The notes: generated by a model from the sequence alone, not told the origin. Positions 16,071 to 28,689 are shown, counted from the first letter of the stretch. The stretch: 64,000 bases of DNA from Tessaracoccus caeni (GCF_029211185.1 NZ_JARGDO010000015.1:49655-113654); one strand, 5' to 3'. Numbers and translations: made by a program.

Positions 16071-17549
16071 TCACCTGTGGTACCAGGACGCGGCCTGGTT
16101 CTCCTTGGCCTTCCACTCCCGGTAACCCGGCTCGTCGGCCATGAAGGCCTCCACCTCGGCGGTGCTCGCCTCCAGCTTCGGGTCGTTCTTCAAGTACGCA
16201 CGGGTCTCCCGGGCCACCAAGCCGGAGAGGATCAGCATGCCCACCAGGTTGGGCAGTGCCATCAGGCCGTTCATCACGTCGGAGAAGTTCCAGACGACAC
16301 CCAGCGTGGTGGTGCACCCGATGAACACGATCAGGGAGAAGAACACGCGATACGGCATCACCGCGCGCCGGCCGGCGATCTTCTCCATGGTGCGCTCGCC
16401 GTAGTAGGCCCAGCCCAGGATGGTCGAGAAGGCGAACATGGCCAACGCCAGCGTCACCACCCAGTGTCCCCACTCCCCGGGCAAGCCGTGTGAGAACGCC
16501 TGCCCAGTCATCAGCGACGCGGAGATCTGCGCGCCGGCCTCGTCGGTGAAGGCGTAGGCCCCCGTGGTGATGACCACCAGGCCGGTCATGGTGACGACGA
16601 TGATGGTGTCGATGAAGGTCTGGGTCATGGAGACCAGTCCCTGGCGCACCGGGTGACTGGTCTTGGCAGCGGCAGCCGCAATGGCGGCCGAGCCCATCCC
16701 GGACTCGTTGGAGAAGATGCCACGCGCCACGCCGTACTGGATGGCGATGATCAGCACCGATCCGGTGAAGCCGCCGACGGCCGCACTGCCCGTGAAGGCG
16801 TCGGTGAAGATGAGGCCGATGGCCGCTGGAACGTCGCCGATGTTGACGACGAGGATGTAGAGGGCCGCGAGCACGTAGAACACGATCATGACCGGCACCA
16901 GGCCCGCCGTCACCTTGCCGATGGACTTGATGCCGCCGACGAGAACCAGCAGCGCCACGACGGTGAGCACGGCTCCGGTCGCCCACGGCGGCACGGAGAA
17001 GCTGTTCTCCATGTTGGCGGCGATCGAGTTGCCCTGGGTCATGTTGCCGATGCCGAACGACGCCAACACGGTGAAGATGGTGAACATCCAAGCCAGCGTC
17101 TTGCCCAGCGGGCCCTTGATGCCCTTCTCCAGGTACTGCTGCGGGCCGCCGTTGCGCTCACCGGCGGAGTCGACGGTGCGGTAGCGCACCGCGAGGAAGG
17201 CCTCGGTGTACTTCGACGCCATGCCCAGCAGACCGGTGACCCACATCCAGAACAGCGCGCCAGGACCGCCGATGCCGATCGCGGTGGCGACGCCGACGAT
17301 GTTGCCGGTGCCGACCGTAGCCGCGAGCGCCGTCGTCAGGGCCTGGAACTGAGAGATATCACCCTCGGAGCCGTCGTCCCGGCGCTTGATGAGGCCGAGC
17401 CTCAGTGCCGGTCCCAGCTTGAGGAACTGCACACCGCCGAGCCGAATGGTCAGGTACAGACCCGTTCCCAACAGCAGCGGAATGAGCAGATACGGACCCC
17501 AGACGATCCCACCCAGCCAGCCGAAAAACTCCTCGACCTGCGTGACCAT
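16071..17549 (-). CDS. alanine or glycine:cation symporter (AGCS family)
   Basis: This is a 492-residue polytopic protein with about ten membrane segments. AGCS family signatures include GTGNIVGVATAIGIGGPGALFWMWVTGLLGMASKYTEAFLAVRYR and, later, GIFSNESGMGSAAIAAAAA. It should import alanine or glycine with sodium. The ATG at 17549 is chosen because AAAGGAG lies 8-9 bases upstream; an in-frame start at 17594 lacks such a site. cobF follows after 8 bases. No glycine riboswitch could be made out in the short leader. Confidence 0.92.
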   Translation of the reverse strand: MVTQVEEFFGWLGGIVWGPYLLIPLLLGTGLYLTIRLGGVQFLKLGPALRLGLIKRRDDGSEGDISQFQALTTALAATVGTGNIVGVATAIGIGGPGALFWMWVTGLLGMASKYTEAFLAVRYRTVDSAGERNGGPQQYLEKGIKGPLGKTLAWMFTIFTVLASFGIGNMTQGNSIAANMENSFSVPPWATGAVLTVVALLVLVGGIKSIGKVTAGLVPVMIVFYVLAALYILVVNIGDVPAAIGLIFTDAFTGSAAVGGFTGSVLIIAIQYGVARGIFSNESGMGSAAIAAAAAKTSHPVRQGLVSMTQTFIDTIIVVTMTGLVVITTGAYAFTDEAGAQISASLMTGQAFSHGLPGEWGHWVVTLALAMFAFSTILGWAYYGERTMEKIAGRRAVMPYRVFFSLIVFIGCTTTLGVVWNFSDVMNGLMALPNLVGMLILSGLVARETRAYLKNDPKLEASTAEVEAFMADEPGYREWKAKENQAASWYHR

Positions 17550-17694
17550 GCGCTGTCTCCTTTGCTCGTCGCGACCCCTCACGGCGTCGCGCATCAGACT
17601 CGGCAGATACTAGGGCACGTCGTAGTAGGTCAGCGGCGACGGGGCCGACTTTGACTCACACCTGTAACAGTCACAGATCGTCGCGATACGCCGG

Positions 17695-21183
<3,489 letters not shown>

Positions 21184-21242
21184 GACGACAATCCTCCCAC
21201 CGTGGTCAAATCATCGACACTCCTCGCGGCGCGGGCTCACGC

Positions 21243-21295
21243 CACGCTCTTCGAGGTGCGAGGCCGCCCGCGGCCGAGCCTCGAGGAGAGCGTGA
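21243..21295. repeat. palindromic intergenic repeat (GAGGTGCGAGG family), copy 1
   Basis: CACGCTCTTCGAGG on the left pairs with CCTCGAGGAGAGCGTG on the right around a GC-rich centre. The same words recur at 24.3, 36.1 and 40.6-40.9 kb. It lies between mfd and the phosphatase gene. Confidence 0.65.
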
Positions 21296-21326
21296 GTGGG
21301 GCACACCTCGGAGAGCGCGGGTTGTA

Positions 21327-21875
21327 CTAGTCCAGGCGGCGGGGGTGGACGGAGCCGTTGTAGACCTTGAAGTATTCGACGTTGCGGTGGCCGCGATCCT
21401 CCAGGGCCGAGGCGAGGATGCGGATGGCGTCGCCGTGCGAGACCAAGGCGACGTGATCCTGGGAGCCGAACTCGGCACGTAGCAGCTCGATCAGGCGCAG
21501 CATGCGCTGGTAGACGTCGGCGACGGACTCTCCCCCACCCCAGGCGATCTCGGAGATGTGCTGACCCTCGGGGACGGGCTCTTCCTTCATCTCACTGGGC
21601 AGCAGGCCCTCCAGCGCACCGAAGCAGTGCTCGCGTAGCAGCGGCTCGGGCTGCACGTCGAGGGCGTGCGCGGCGGCGATCACCTGAGCGGTCTGCAGGG
21701 CCCGCACCTGATCGCTGGACCAGATCGCGGTGAGCGGCACGTCGGCCAGCTCGTCGCGCGCCTGGGCGGCCTGTTCCAGCCCCAGGTCGGTCAGCGGCAC
21801 GTCCATGGTCTGTCCCTGGAGCCGCTTCTCGATGTTCCAGGTGGACTGCCCGTGCCGCACGATGTACAAGATCAC
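21327..21875 (-). CDS. histidine phosphatase family protein
   Basis: The 182-residue protein carries the phosphoglycerate-mutase-like signature IVRHGQSTWN at residues 4-13, the second conserved arginine region SSDQVRALQTA and the second catalytic histidine in VSHGDAIR. It is a small branch-2-like phosphatase; the substrate cannot be told. Start is GTG at 21875. It is monocistronic, with a palindromic repeat on one side and a long pyrimidine tract and hairpin on the other. Confidence 0.88.
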   Translation of the reverse strand: MILYIVRHGQSTWNIEKRLQGQTMDVPLTDLGLEQAAQARDELADVPLTAIWSSDQVRALQTAQVIAAAHALDVQPEPLLREHCFGALEGLLPSEMKEEPVPEGQHISEIAWGGGESVADVYQRMLRLIELLRAEFGSQDHVALVSHGDAIRILASALEDRGHRNVEYFKVYNGSVHPRRLD

Positions 21876-21889
21876 CCCGGGAGTCTATT

Positions 21890-22025
21890 CGGCCCCTCAC
21901 CCCGTGGCGCTTCTCCCCCTCCCCGCAGCCCTCTCGCCCCTCTCCCTCCTCACGACACCCCCTCGCCATTCTCCCCCTCTCCCCTCACCCCCAAACCCAC
22001 ACACCCCTCTCGTTCCCTCACCCAT
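21890..22025. other. pyrimidine-rich tract of about 135 bp
   Basis: The + strand here is almost all C and T with few purines, largely as CCCTC and CTCC words. No protein in any frame looks convincing. It leads straight into the 33-bp inverted repeat. Confidence 0.6.
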
Positions 22026-22104
22026 CCCGAGCACAAATCTGCGTATACGCGAAGGCCTCCCGTATATAGCGAGGCCTTCGCGTATACGCAGATTTGTGCT
22101 CGGG
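22026..22104. repeat. perfect 33-bp inverted repeat with 13-base loop
   Basis: The arm 22026-22058 (beginning CCCGAGCACAAATCTGCG) is an exact reverse complement of 22072-22104. The loop is CCCGTATATAGCG. Each arm contains the self-complementary word CGTATACG. It sits 49 bases before the methyltransferase start. No U-tract follows, so a simple terminator does not explain it. Confidence 0.85.
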
Positions 22105-22153
22105 TCTCGCGGGAAAGTGGCGGTTGGAGGGGGCCACGCGAGAAGATCGGTCC

Positions 22154-23152
22154 ATGACTGAATCCCAGGAGACCCCGCAGCTCGACCCCGTCGATCGCCT
22201 GATCTGGGACGAAGCACCCAAGACCGCCTCGGCCGTCGCAGTGCTGGACGCGCCCGCGCTGGTGCCGTTCGCCCTGGAACTCACCGACGACGTGCGCGTG
22301 TTCTGCGACGACATCCGCGACGCGCTGCTCGTCCCCGAGCACCTGCTGGTGGAACACCCCAGCGACCTCGCCGGCGTCGATCTGGCGCTGGCCCGGCTGC
22401 CCAAGTCGCTGGCGGCGCTGGATGAGATGGCGGTCAGCGTCCAGGGCGCGCAGGACGTCACCTTCATCGGCGGCGCTCGGATCAAGCACATGAACCTCTC
22501 GATGAACGAGGTGCTGACCAGGCATTTCACCGCGGTGAACGCCAGCCTCGGTCGGCAGAAGTCGCGGGTGCTGCGGGCCTGGGGTCCGGAGGGTCGCGAG
22601 TCGGAATGGCCCAAGGTGCGCCATCACGACGACCTCAACATCACCGTCGCCGCCCACGGCGCCACCTTCAACGGGGCCCGGATCGACGCCGGCACCAAGC
22701 TGCTGCTGGGGCAGCTCAAGAAGCTGGAGGGCACCGACGTGCTCGACTTCGGCTGCGGCAACGGCGCCCTGTCCATGTGGCTGGCGCGGCGACATAAGAA
22801 GGTATCGGCGGTCGACGTGAGCTGGTCGGCCGTCACCGGCACCATGATCGCCGCCGTCGAGAACCGCGTGAAGGTGGACGTCTCCTGGGCCGATGGCACC
22901 TCCGGCTACGCCGATGCTTCCTTCGACGCCATCGTCACCAACCCGCCCTTCCACGACGGAGTGGCCAAGGACTCCACCGCCACCCTGGCCATGTTCGACG
23001 ACGCCGCGCGCCTGCTGCGCCCCGGCGGTCAGCTGTGGGTGGTCTACAACTCCCACCTGCCCTACCGCAAGCACCTCAACCAGGTGCTCGGCCAGACCCG
23101 CCTGGTCACGCAGGACCGCAACTACACCGTCGCCGTCTCGACCAAACGCTGA
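22154..23152 (+). CDS. class I SAM methyltransferase, RsmC/RlmG-like
   Basis: The 332-residue protein has two halves, as in RsmC and RlmG. A degenerate N-terminal half is followed by a catalytic half with SAM motif VLDFGCGNGALSMWLAR and the N2-guanine or base methylation motif NPPFHDG. RsmC and RlmG methylate N2 of specific guanines in 16S or 23S rRNA. Which rRNA position this one modifies cannot be told. The ATG at 22154 follows a weak AGAAG site. The LacI-type regulator gene follows after 41 bases but probably has its own role. Confidence 0.85.
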   Translation: MTESQETPQLDPVDRLIWDEAPKTASAVAVLDAPALVPFALELTDDVRVFCDDIRDALLVPEHLLVEHPSDLAGVDLALARLPKSLAALDEMAVSVQGAQDVTFIGGARIKHMNLSMNEVLTRHFTAVNASLGRQKSRVLRAWGPEGRESEWPKVRHHDDLNITVAAHGATFNGARIDAGTKLLLGQLKKLEGTDVLDFGCGNGALSMWLARRHKKVSAVDVSWSAVTGTMIAAVENRVKVDVSWADGTSGYADASFDAIVTNPPFHDGVAKDSTATLAMFDDAARLLRPGGQLWVVYNSHLPYRKHLNQVLGQTRLVTQDRNYTVAVSTKR

Positions 23153-23193
23153 CTCGAAAGGCCCACGGAGCCCCTTTCGGTAGGATCGGGGCC

Positions 23194-24261
23194 GTGGCAC
23201 GCAAGACAACGGCGCAAGACGTGGCCAAGCTGGCCGGCGTCTCGCGTAGCGCTGTGTCCTTGGTGCTGAACGAGCGCGCCGACGGATACCTGGCGAAGGA
23301 CACCCAGCAGCGCATCCGGAAAGCGGCGGCAGAGCTCGGCTACAAGCCCAACCTCATCGCCCGCAGCCTGCGCAATCAGCGCTCGCGGGTGATCGGGCTG
23401 CTCTCCAACAGCGCGGTGATCAGTCCGTTCGACGGTGCGATCATCGCGGGCGCCGACGCCGTCGCAGAGGCGCACGGCTTCATGATCTTCGCCACCGACG
23501 CGGAACAGCACGCCGACCAGGGCACGAGAGCCATCAACACTCTTCTCGAGCGCAGCGTCGACGGTCTGATCTCGCTGACCGTCGGCCTGCACGAGACCAC
23601 GGTCCAGGAGTCCTTCCTCAGCGTGCCGTCGGCCTTGGCCAACTGCTATCCGTCCCCCGATTCACCGGAGGCGGCGTTGGCGCTGCCCACGTTCCTGCCC
23701 GACGAGGTGGGTGGCGGCAAGGCCGGCGCGGAGCATCTGATCGGGCTCGGTCACACGCGCATCGCGCTTCTCCGCGGCGCACACGACTCCCCGGCGTCCG
23801 AACTCCGCGAGCACGGATTCCGGCTGGCGATGGCCGACGCAGGGATCGACGTGCGGGAGGATTGGGTGCACGACGGCGGGTTCCGGATCGACCGCGGCCA
23901 CCAGGCCGCGATGCAGGTGCTCGACGTGCCCGCCGTCGGACGGCCCACGGCGATCATGGCCGGCAACGACCGCGCGGCCATCGGCGTACTCCTCGCGGCC
24001 GCGAGCCTCGGCATCCGAGTGCCGCAGGATCTCTCGGTGATCGGCTACGACGACGAGCACATCCTTGCCGACACCACCGTCCCCGCGTTGTCCACCATGG
24101 CGCTTCCGCTCGTCGAGATGGGACGGCGGGCGATGCAGGCCGTCCTCGCCAGGCTCGAGCCCGACTCCGACGCCTACCCCCCGCCGCCCGTCGGCCAGGT
24201 TCTCCTCCCCTGCCCGCTCGTCCCCCGCGGATCGACAGGGACGGCACCCCTCGCTCCCTGA
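23194..24261 (+). CDS. LacI-family transcriptional regulator
   Basis: The 355-residue protein has an N-terminal LacI HTH and hinge (TAQDVAKLAGVSRSAVSLVLNER, then GYKPNLIARSLRNQRS) and a periplasmic-binding-protein-like sugar domain with VIGYDDEHILADTTVPALSTM near the C-terminus. Start is GTG at 23194. The genes that follow, on the other strand, are a GH32 enzyme and an ABC transporter, so fructan or sucrose-type oligosaccharides are a reasonable effector. The palindromic operators at 31758-31793 are possible binding sites, but that pairing is inferred. Confidence 0.9.
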   Translation: MARKTTAQDVAKLAGVSRSAVSLVLNERADGYLAKDTQQRIRKAAAELGYKPNLIARSLRNQRSRVIGLLSNSAVISPFDGAIIAGADAVAEAHGFMIFATDAEQHADQGTRAINTLLERSVDGLISLTVGLHETTVQESFLSVPSALANCYPSPDSPEAALALPTFLPDEVGGGKAGAEHLIGLGHTRIALLRGAHDSPASELREHGFRLAMADAGIDVREDWVHDGGFRIDRGHQAAMQVLDVPAVGRPTAIMAGNDRAAIGVLLAAASLGIRVPQDLSVIGYDDEHILADTTVPALSTMALPLVEMGRRAMQAVLARLEPDSDAYPPPPVGQVLLPCPLVPRGSTGTAPLAP

Positions 24262-24385
24262 GGTGCACCTCGCTCTGGCGAGGTGCCTCGAAAGGAGTGA
24301 CCGGCAGCCGAACTCCAGTCCCTGTTCAAGGTCGCGCTCCTTTCGAGGCTCGGCCGCAGGCGGCCTCGCGCCTCAAGGAGCGTTA
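24262..24385. repeat. composite palindromic intergenic repeat, copy 2
   Basis: GCCTCGAAAGGAG near 24286 pairs with CTCCTTTCGAGGC near 24338. A further GC-rich palindrome (GGCCGCAGGCGGCC) and CCTCAAGGAGCG follow. The internal words CCGAAC, AGTCCCT and GGTCGCGCT are shared with the 40.7-kb copy. It separates the converging LacI and GH32 genes and may act as a terminator for both. Confidence 0.6.
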
Positions 24386-24395
24386 TCGCTGTCTG

Positions 24396-25697
24396 TCAGG
24401 GCAGCCGTAGCTCCCACGCCTCGACCGAGACCTCCGGACCGACGACAAGGCGGTAGGCCTCGCGGTCGTCGGGGTAGGCGCGCAGTGTCACGGCGGTGGC
24501 GCCCTCCGGGAAGACCTCGATCAGCGAGGCATCGATCAGGACGCGCACACCGCCGTCGACGTCTCCGCGCCAGATCAGCTGGCCTTCCTCACCGTCTGCA
24601 CCCAAGCGCAGCTCCGCCTCGCCGGTCCCGCTGAGCAGCACCTCGACCTGATCGGGCAACGTGTCAGTGGCGACGGGCTCACCGCGCAGACCGGCGAGTT
24701 CACGCGCCGGCACCGTGTATACGGCATCGCCGTCGACGACGAGCTCTCGCGGGAAGGTCAACGCGCCCGACCAGCCAACCGCGTCAGCGTCTTCCTCGGT
24801 GCGTCCACGCACGCCATCGGCCGCCACCTCCCGGGCCCAGCCCCACACCAGCACGCGCTCCGGACCGCCGTCGGCGCCGCCCGCCTGCACCGCCTGGGGC
24901 GCGTAGTAGCTGGGGCCGCCGTCGAACAGGCCGCTGGCCCGGGGCGTGAATCGCGGCGCGTCGGTGGCCTCGTCGAGGTCGAGCGAACCGACCAGGTACA
25001 CGACGTCCGTGGTGTGAGCCGCCACCCAGAGCGACACGATGAGCACCCAGTCATCGCCCACTCGCACAAGCTGCGGGCACTCCCAGATGTTGGCCGGCCG
25101 CACTGTCTTGCACACGGGCAGCATGGAATGAGTGAACACACCTCGCGGGTGCCAGTCGGTGAGGTCTGAGGCGTCGTACAGCAGGATGGCACCGATGCCC
25201 GGGGCATGGCTCGCGCCGATCAGCCCCCACCGGCGTCCCTCGAACTCGAAGAGGAACGGGTCGCGCTCGGCCAGCACCTTCCGGCTCTCCGGCGACGGCG
25301 CCGCCACGCGTTCGGCTTTCACCCAGCCCCCGCCATCCGCGGCGGGCCGGGCGAGCATCACATCGGAGTGTCCCCACATGTCCGCTACACCAGAGTAGAC
25401 GAGTGTCGGCACGCCGTCGTCGATCACTGCGACGCCGCTCCAGCAGCCGTATTCGTCGGGCGTGCCCGGCTGGGGCTCCAGCGCGACTCCCTCCTGCTCC
25501 CATCGCAGCAGATCGGTCGAGCTCATCTGGCCCCAGGTGATGCTCGCGTGTCTGGCCGAGTGGGGGTTGTACTGGAAGAACACCTGCCAGCGCCCGTCGG
25601 CGTAGTGGATGCCGTTGGGATCATTCAGCCATCCCTTCGCCGGGCGCGGATGAAGGCGCGGAAAGCTGCGATCCGGGTGCGACACGTGGTGGGACAT
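24396..25697 (-). CDS. GH32 fructosidase, intracellular (sucrose/levan-type hydrolase)
   Basis: The 433-residue protein is a glycoside hydrolase of family 32. WLNDPNGI at residues 23-30 holds the nucleophile aspartate, ERDPFLFEF the RDP transition-state aspartate, and WECPQL the acid/base glutamate. The C-terminal beta-sandwich follows (VRVLIDASLIEVF). It has no signal peptide, so it should cleave fructosides after uptake. It is the last gene of the leftward ABC-transporter operon. The ATG at 25697 follows GAAAGG. A hairpin at 25752-25789 lies between it and the last transporter gene. Confidence 0.92.
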   Translation of the reverse strand: MSHHVSHPDRSFPRLHPRPAKGWLNDPNGIHYADGRWQVFFQYNPHSARHASITWGQMSSTDLLRWEQEGVALEPQPGTPDEYGCWSGVAVIDDGVPTLVYSGVADMWGHSDVMLARPAADGGGWVKAERVAAPSPESRKVLAERDPFLFEFEGRRWGLIGASHAPGIGAILLYDASDLTDWHPRGVFTHSMLPVCKTVRPANIWECPQLVRVGDDWVLIVSLWVAAHTTDVVYLVGSLDLDEATDAPRFTPRASGLFDGGPSYYAPQAVQAGGADGGPERVLVWGWAREVAADGVRGRTEEDADAVGWSGALTFPRELVVDGDAVYTVPARELAGLRGEPVATDTLPDQVEVLLSGTGEAELRLGADGEEGQLIWRGDVDGGVRVLIDASLIEVFPEGATAVTLRAYPDDREAYRLVVGPEVSVEAWELRLP

Positions 25698-25751
25698 TGT
25701 TGCCTTTCTCAGAGATGGGCCGACGAACCAGGGTAGAGGGTCAGCGCGGTT

Positions 25752-25789
25752 CTGCGGGTAGGTGGCGCCGCAGTGCCACCTACCCGCAG
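25752..25789. repeat. 15-bp perfect hairpin, GGTAGGTGG family
   Basis: Arms 25752-25766 and 25775-25789 (CTGCGGGTAGGTGGC and its complement) are perfect, with an 8-base loop; partial pairing extends it outward. It resembles the 2441-2479 hairpin. Its place inside the operon suggests it may stabilise or attenuate the mRNA between the transporter and GH32 genes. Confidence 0.7.
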
Positions 25790-25795
25790 GACCTT

Positions 25796-26821
25796 CTAGG
25801 CGGCGGGTTCGTCGGGGGCCGCCAGCGCGGTGCCCGGCGCGTCGGACGGCGGGGTGTAGCGTCCGCAGCGCACCCAGTGCTCCGCGGTGCCGCCGACCTT
25901 GTGGAAGACCGCCTTGTCGGCCGTGCACGGGACGTCGGGATCTCCGGCGAAGGCGCACGTGTCCGCCGACATCACCTCTCGACGCAGCTGCGCACGCTCG
26001 ACGGGATCGTAGCCGCCCTCGCGCTCCGGGTCCGGGGCCGCCGAGATCAGCAGCCTCGTGTACGGATGCGCGGGGTTGGCCAGCAGCTCCATCGACTCGC
26101 CGCCCTCGACGAACTCCCCCGCGAACATCACGACGATCCGGTCGGCGAGATAACGCGCCGAGGCCAGGTCGTGGGTGATGTACAGCATCGAGATGCCTTG
26201 CTCGACGCACAGCTTGCGCATCAGGTTCAGCACGCCGATGCGCACCGAGACGTCGAGCATCGAGGTGGGCTCATCCGCAAGGATCAGCCGCGGGTTGACG
26301 GCCAGCGCCCGCGCGATGGCGATGCGCTGACGCTGACCACCGGACAGCTCATGCGGATAGCGGTCGAGCAACTCGGCCGGAAGATCCACCTTCTCCATGA
26401 GCCGGCGCTTGGCCTGCTCCAGCCCGTCGCTGCCGGCGGGAGCCCCGCCGTGCAGGCGCAGCGGACGCTCGAGGAAGTGACCGATCCGATGCACCGGATT
26501 CAGCGAGCCGAACGGATCCTGGAAGATCATCTGCACGGCCGAGCGGTACTCCTTGCGGGGCCGCTTGGCCTGCGTCTTCATGATGTCCTCCCCCTCGAAC
26601 AGGAAGGTTCCGCCGGTGGGCTGCTCCAGCCGCGCGATCAGCCGCGCGAAGGTCGACTTGCCGCTGCCCGACTCGCCGACGAGCGCGACGACCTCACCAT
26701 GATCGATGTCGAGGTTGACGCCGCCGAGCGCACGCACCTTCTTCGACGAGAAGAGCCCGCCGATGGTGAACGTCTTCTCCAGATCCCGGGCCGAGAGCAC
26801 GGGGGTCTTCTCTACCGTCAC
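25796..26821 (-). CDS. ABC transporter ATP-binding protein, OppF/DppF type
   Basis: The 341-residue protein has Walker A VGESGSGKST, the Q-loop segment MIFQDPFGSLNP, signature LSGGQRQRIAIARAL and Walker B LILADEPTSMLDVS. The C-terminal extension with cysteines (CAFAGDP..CTADKA..VRCG) matches the peptide-class Fe-S or Cys motif region. Start is GTG at 26821, overlapping the stop of the partner ATPase (GTGA). It supplies one of the two ATPase subunits of the importer. Confidence 0.92.
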   Translation of the reverse strand: MTVEKTPVLSARDLEKTFTIGGLFSSKKVRALGGVNLDIDHGEVVALVGESGSGKSTFARLIARLEQPTGGTFLFEGEDIMKTQAKRPRKEYRSAVQMIFQDPFGSLNPVHRIGHFLERPLRLHGGAPAGSDGLEQAKRRLMEKVDLPAELLDRYPHELSGGQRQRIAIARALAVNPRLILADEPTSMLDVSVRIGVLNLMRKLCVEQGISMLYITHDLASARYLADRIVVMFAGEFVEGGESMELLANPAHPYTRLLISAAPDPEREGGYDPVERAQLRREVMSADTCAFAGDPDVPCTADKAVFHKVGGTAEHWVRCGRYTPPSDAPGTALAAPDEPAA

Positions 26822-27732
26822 TTGGTCACCTCCGTCAGATTCGTGTCACCCGCGGGGGCGACGAAGTGCCCTGGCCGAACCTCGACCAGATCGGGAATGG
26901 CGCCCAGCCGAACGCCTTCCCCGAGCCCGCGAAGGGGCACGCGGGGCCCCGACATGGGTGGGAACGCGTTCATCAGCGCCTTGGTGTACGGGTGCGCCGG
27001 CTCCGAGAAGATCTTCTCCGCCGGAGCGGTCTCGACGAAGCGCCCCGCGTACATCACGGCCATCCGGTCGGACAGCTCGACCATCAGGCTCATGTCGTGC
27101 GTGATGAACAAGATGGCGAAGCCCAGTTCGTCCTGCAGATCCTTGATCTGCGCCATGATCTCCTGCTGGACCACGACGTCGAGCGCGGTGGTCGGCTCGT
27201 CCATGATCAACAGGGGTGGCTTCAGGGCGGTCGCCATCGCGATGACGACGCGCTGGCGCATGCCGCCCGACAGCTGGTGCGGATAGGACTTCAGGCGGTT
27301 GCGCGGGATACCCACCAGATCGAGCAGCTCCCCCGCCTTCACCAGGCATTCCCGCCGCGAGAGGCTGGTGTGGGTGGAGAAGATGTCGAGGATCTGATCG
27401 CCGATCGTCATCACCGGGTTCAGCGAGTTCATGGCGCTCTGGAACACCATCGCCACCTGCTTCCAGCGGAAGTCGCGCAGCCCGGCGGCACCGAGCTGCA
27501 GCACATCGGTGTCGCGGAACCGGATCGATCCGCCCGCCACGACGGCAGGGTCGCGCAGCAGCCGCAGGATCGCGTTGGCGATCGTCGACTTGCCGCAGCC
27601 CGACTCGCCGGCCAGACCGAACACCTCGCCCTCCTCGAGCGAGAAGGTGACCCGGTCGACCGCTCGCACGACGCGCTCGTCGGTGACGTACTCGACGACC
27701 AGGTCCTTGATCTCCAGGAGTGGCTTGCTCAT
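26818..27732 (-). CDS. ABC transporter ATP-binding protein, OppD/DppD type
   Basis: The 304-residue protein has Walker A AGESGCGKST, Q-loop MVFQSAMNSLNP, signature LSGGMRQRVVIAMA and Walker B LLIMDEPTTALDVV, followed by the peptide-class C-terminal domain. It pairs with the OppF-type subunit to power import. AAAGGAGG lies 4 bases upstream of the ATG, which overlaps the permease stop. All five transporter genes are in one operon. Confidence 0.92.
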   Translation of the reverse strand: MSKPLLEIKDLVVEYVTDERVVRAVDRVTFSLEEGEVFGLAGESGCGKSTIANAILRLLRDPAVVAGGSIRFRDTDVLQLGAAGLRDFRWKQVAMVFQSAMNSLNPVMTIGDQILDIFSTHTSLSRRECLVKAGELLDLVGIPRNRLKSYPHQLSGGMRQRVVIAMATALKPPLLIMDEPTTALDVVVQQEIMAQIKDLQDELGFAILFITHDMSLMVELSDRMAVMYAGRFVETAPAEKIFSEPAHPYTKALMNAFPPMSGPRVPLRGLGEGVRLGAIPDLVEVRPGHFVAPAGDTNLTEVTK

Positions 27733-28676
27733 GAGGCCTCCTTTGCAGAGGTGCGCACCACCGGGGTGGGCGCGCCGATCTTGGTCTTGCGACGCGGCTT
27801 GCGCAGCCGGGGATTGGTGGTCTCGTCCACGCCGTAGTTGACCAGCGCGAGCGCGAAGGCCACCAGGGCGATGCCGACGCCCGGGGGCACGAAGACCCAC
27901 CAGGATCCGGTGAGCAGAGCGCCGTCGTTGCTCGCCCAGTAGAGGTTGGTGCCCCAGCTGATGGTGCTGATGTCGCCGAGTCCGAGGAACTCCAGGCCGG
28001 CCTGGGCACCGATGGCGCCGATCACGCAGGCAAGGAAGGTGCTCATCACGATCGAGGCCATGTTCGGTAACATCTCGCGGAACATGATCCGGGGCCAGCG
28101 TTCGCCGGTGATCTGCGACGCGGCCACGAAGTCCTTGCCGCGGATGGACAGCGCCTGCGAGCGCAGCACGCGGGCGGAACCGGCCCAGCCGGTGATGATC
28201 AGCACCACGATCACGGTGCCCATGCCCGGCGGCAGGAAGGCGGCCAGGATGACCAGCAGCGGAAGGCTAGGCAGCAGCAGGAACACGTTGGTCACCAGCG
28301 ACAGCACATTGTCGACGGTGCGGCCGAAGTAGGCCGAGGCCAGGCCCACCAGCAGGCCGACGAAGGTGGCCGCCGAGCCGACGACGAAACCGACGAACAG
28401 CGAGGCACGAGCGCCCCACACGTTCAGGGCGAACACGTCCTGCCCCTTGGGCGTGGTGCCGAGCCAGTACTCGGCCGACGGCGGTTGCGCGCCGAGACCT
28501 TGGATCAGCATCGGGTCGCCGGGAGCGATCACGGGGGCCAGGAGGGCGACGATGACGAAGATCGCCAGGATGATCAGGCCGACGACGGCCTTGACGTTGC
28601 CGAGCAGACCGCTGACCAGACCGCCCTGCTTCTTGGGCTTGCTCAACTTCCCGCCGGTGTCTGTGGAATGAGACAT
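27729..28676 (-). CDS. ABC transporter permease, OppC/DppC type
   Basis: The 315-residue protein has an N-terminal membrane segment (VVGLIILAIFVIVALLAPVI), then LGTTPKGQDVFALNVWGARASLFVG and five more segments. The EAA loop is SIRGKDFVAASQITGERWPRIMFREMLPN. It forms the translocation channel with the DppB-type protein. The first residues are unusually rich in Lys and Gly, but the length is normal. Confidence 0.92.
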   Translation of the reverse strand: MSHSTDTGGKLSKPKKQGGLVSGLLGNVKAVVGLIILAIFVIVALLAPVIAPGDPMLIQGLGAQPPSAEYWLGTTPKGQDVFALNVWGARASLFVGFVVGSAATFVGLLVGLASAYFGRTVDNVLSLVTNVFLLLPSLPLLVILAAFLPPGMGTVIVVLIITGWAGSARVLRSQALSIRGKDFVAASQITGERWPRIMFREMLPNMASIVMSTFLACVIGAIGAQAGLEFLGLGDISTISWGTNLYWASNDGALLTGSWWVFVPPGVGIALVAFALALVNYGVDETTNPRLRKPRRKTKIGAPTPVVRTSAKEAS

Positions 28677-28689
28677 GGTTGTTCTCCTC

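Noticed and set aside
17550..17694. A riboswitch before the AGCS symporter
   Set aside because: The gap is short, and no glycine- or cobalamin-riboswitch core could be made out.
22026..22104. CRISPR repeat or attachment site
   Set aside because: There are only two arms in inverted orientation, no spacers and no cas or integrase gene nearby.
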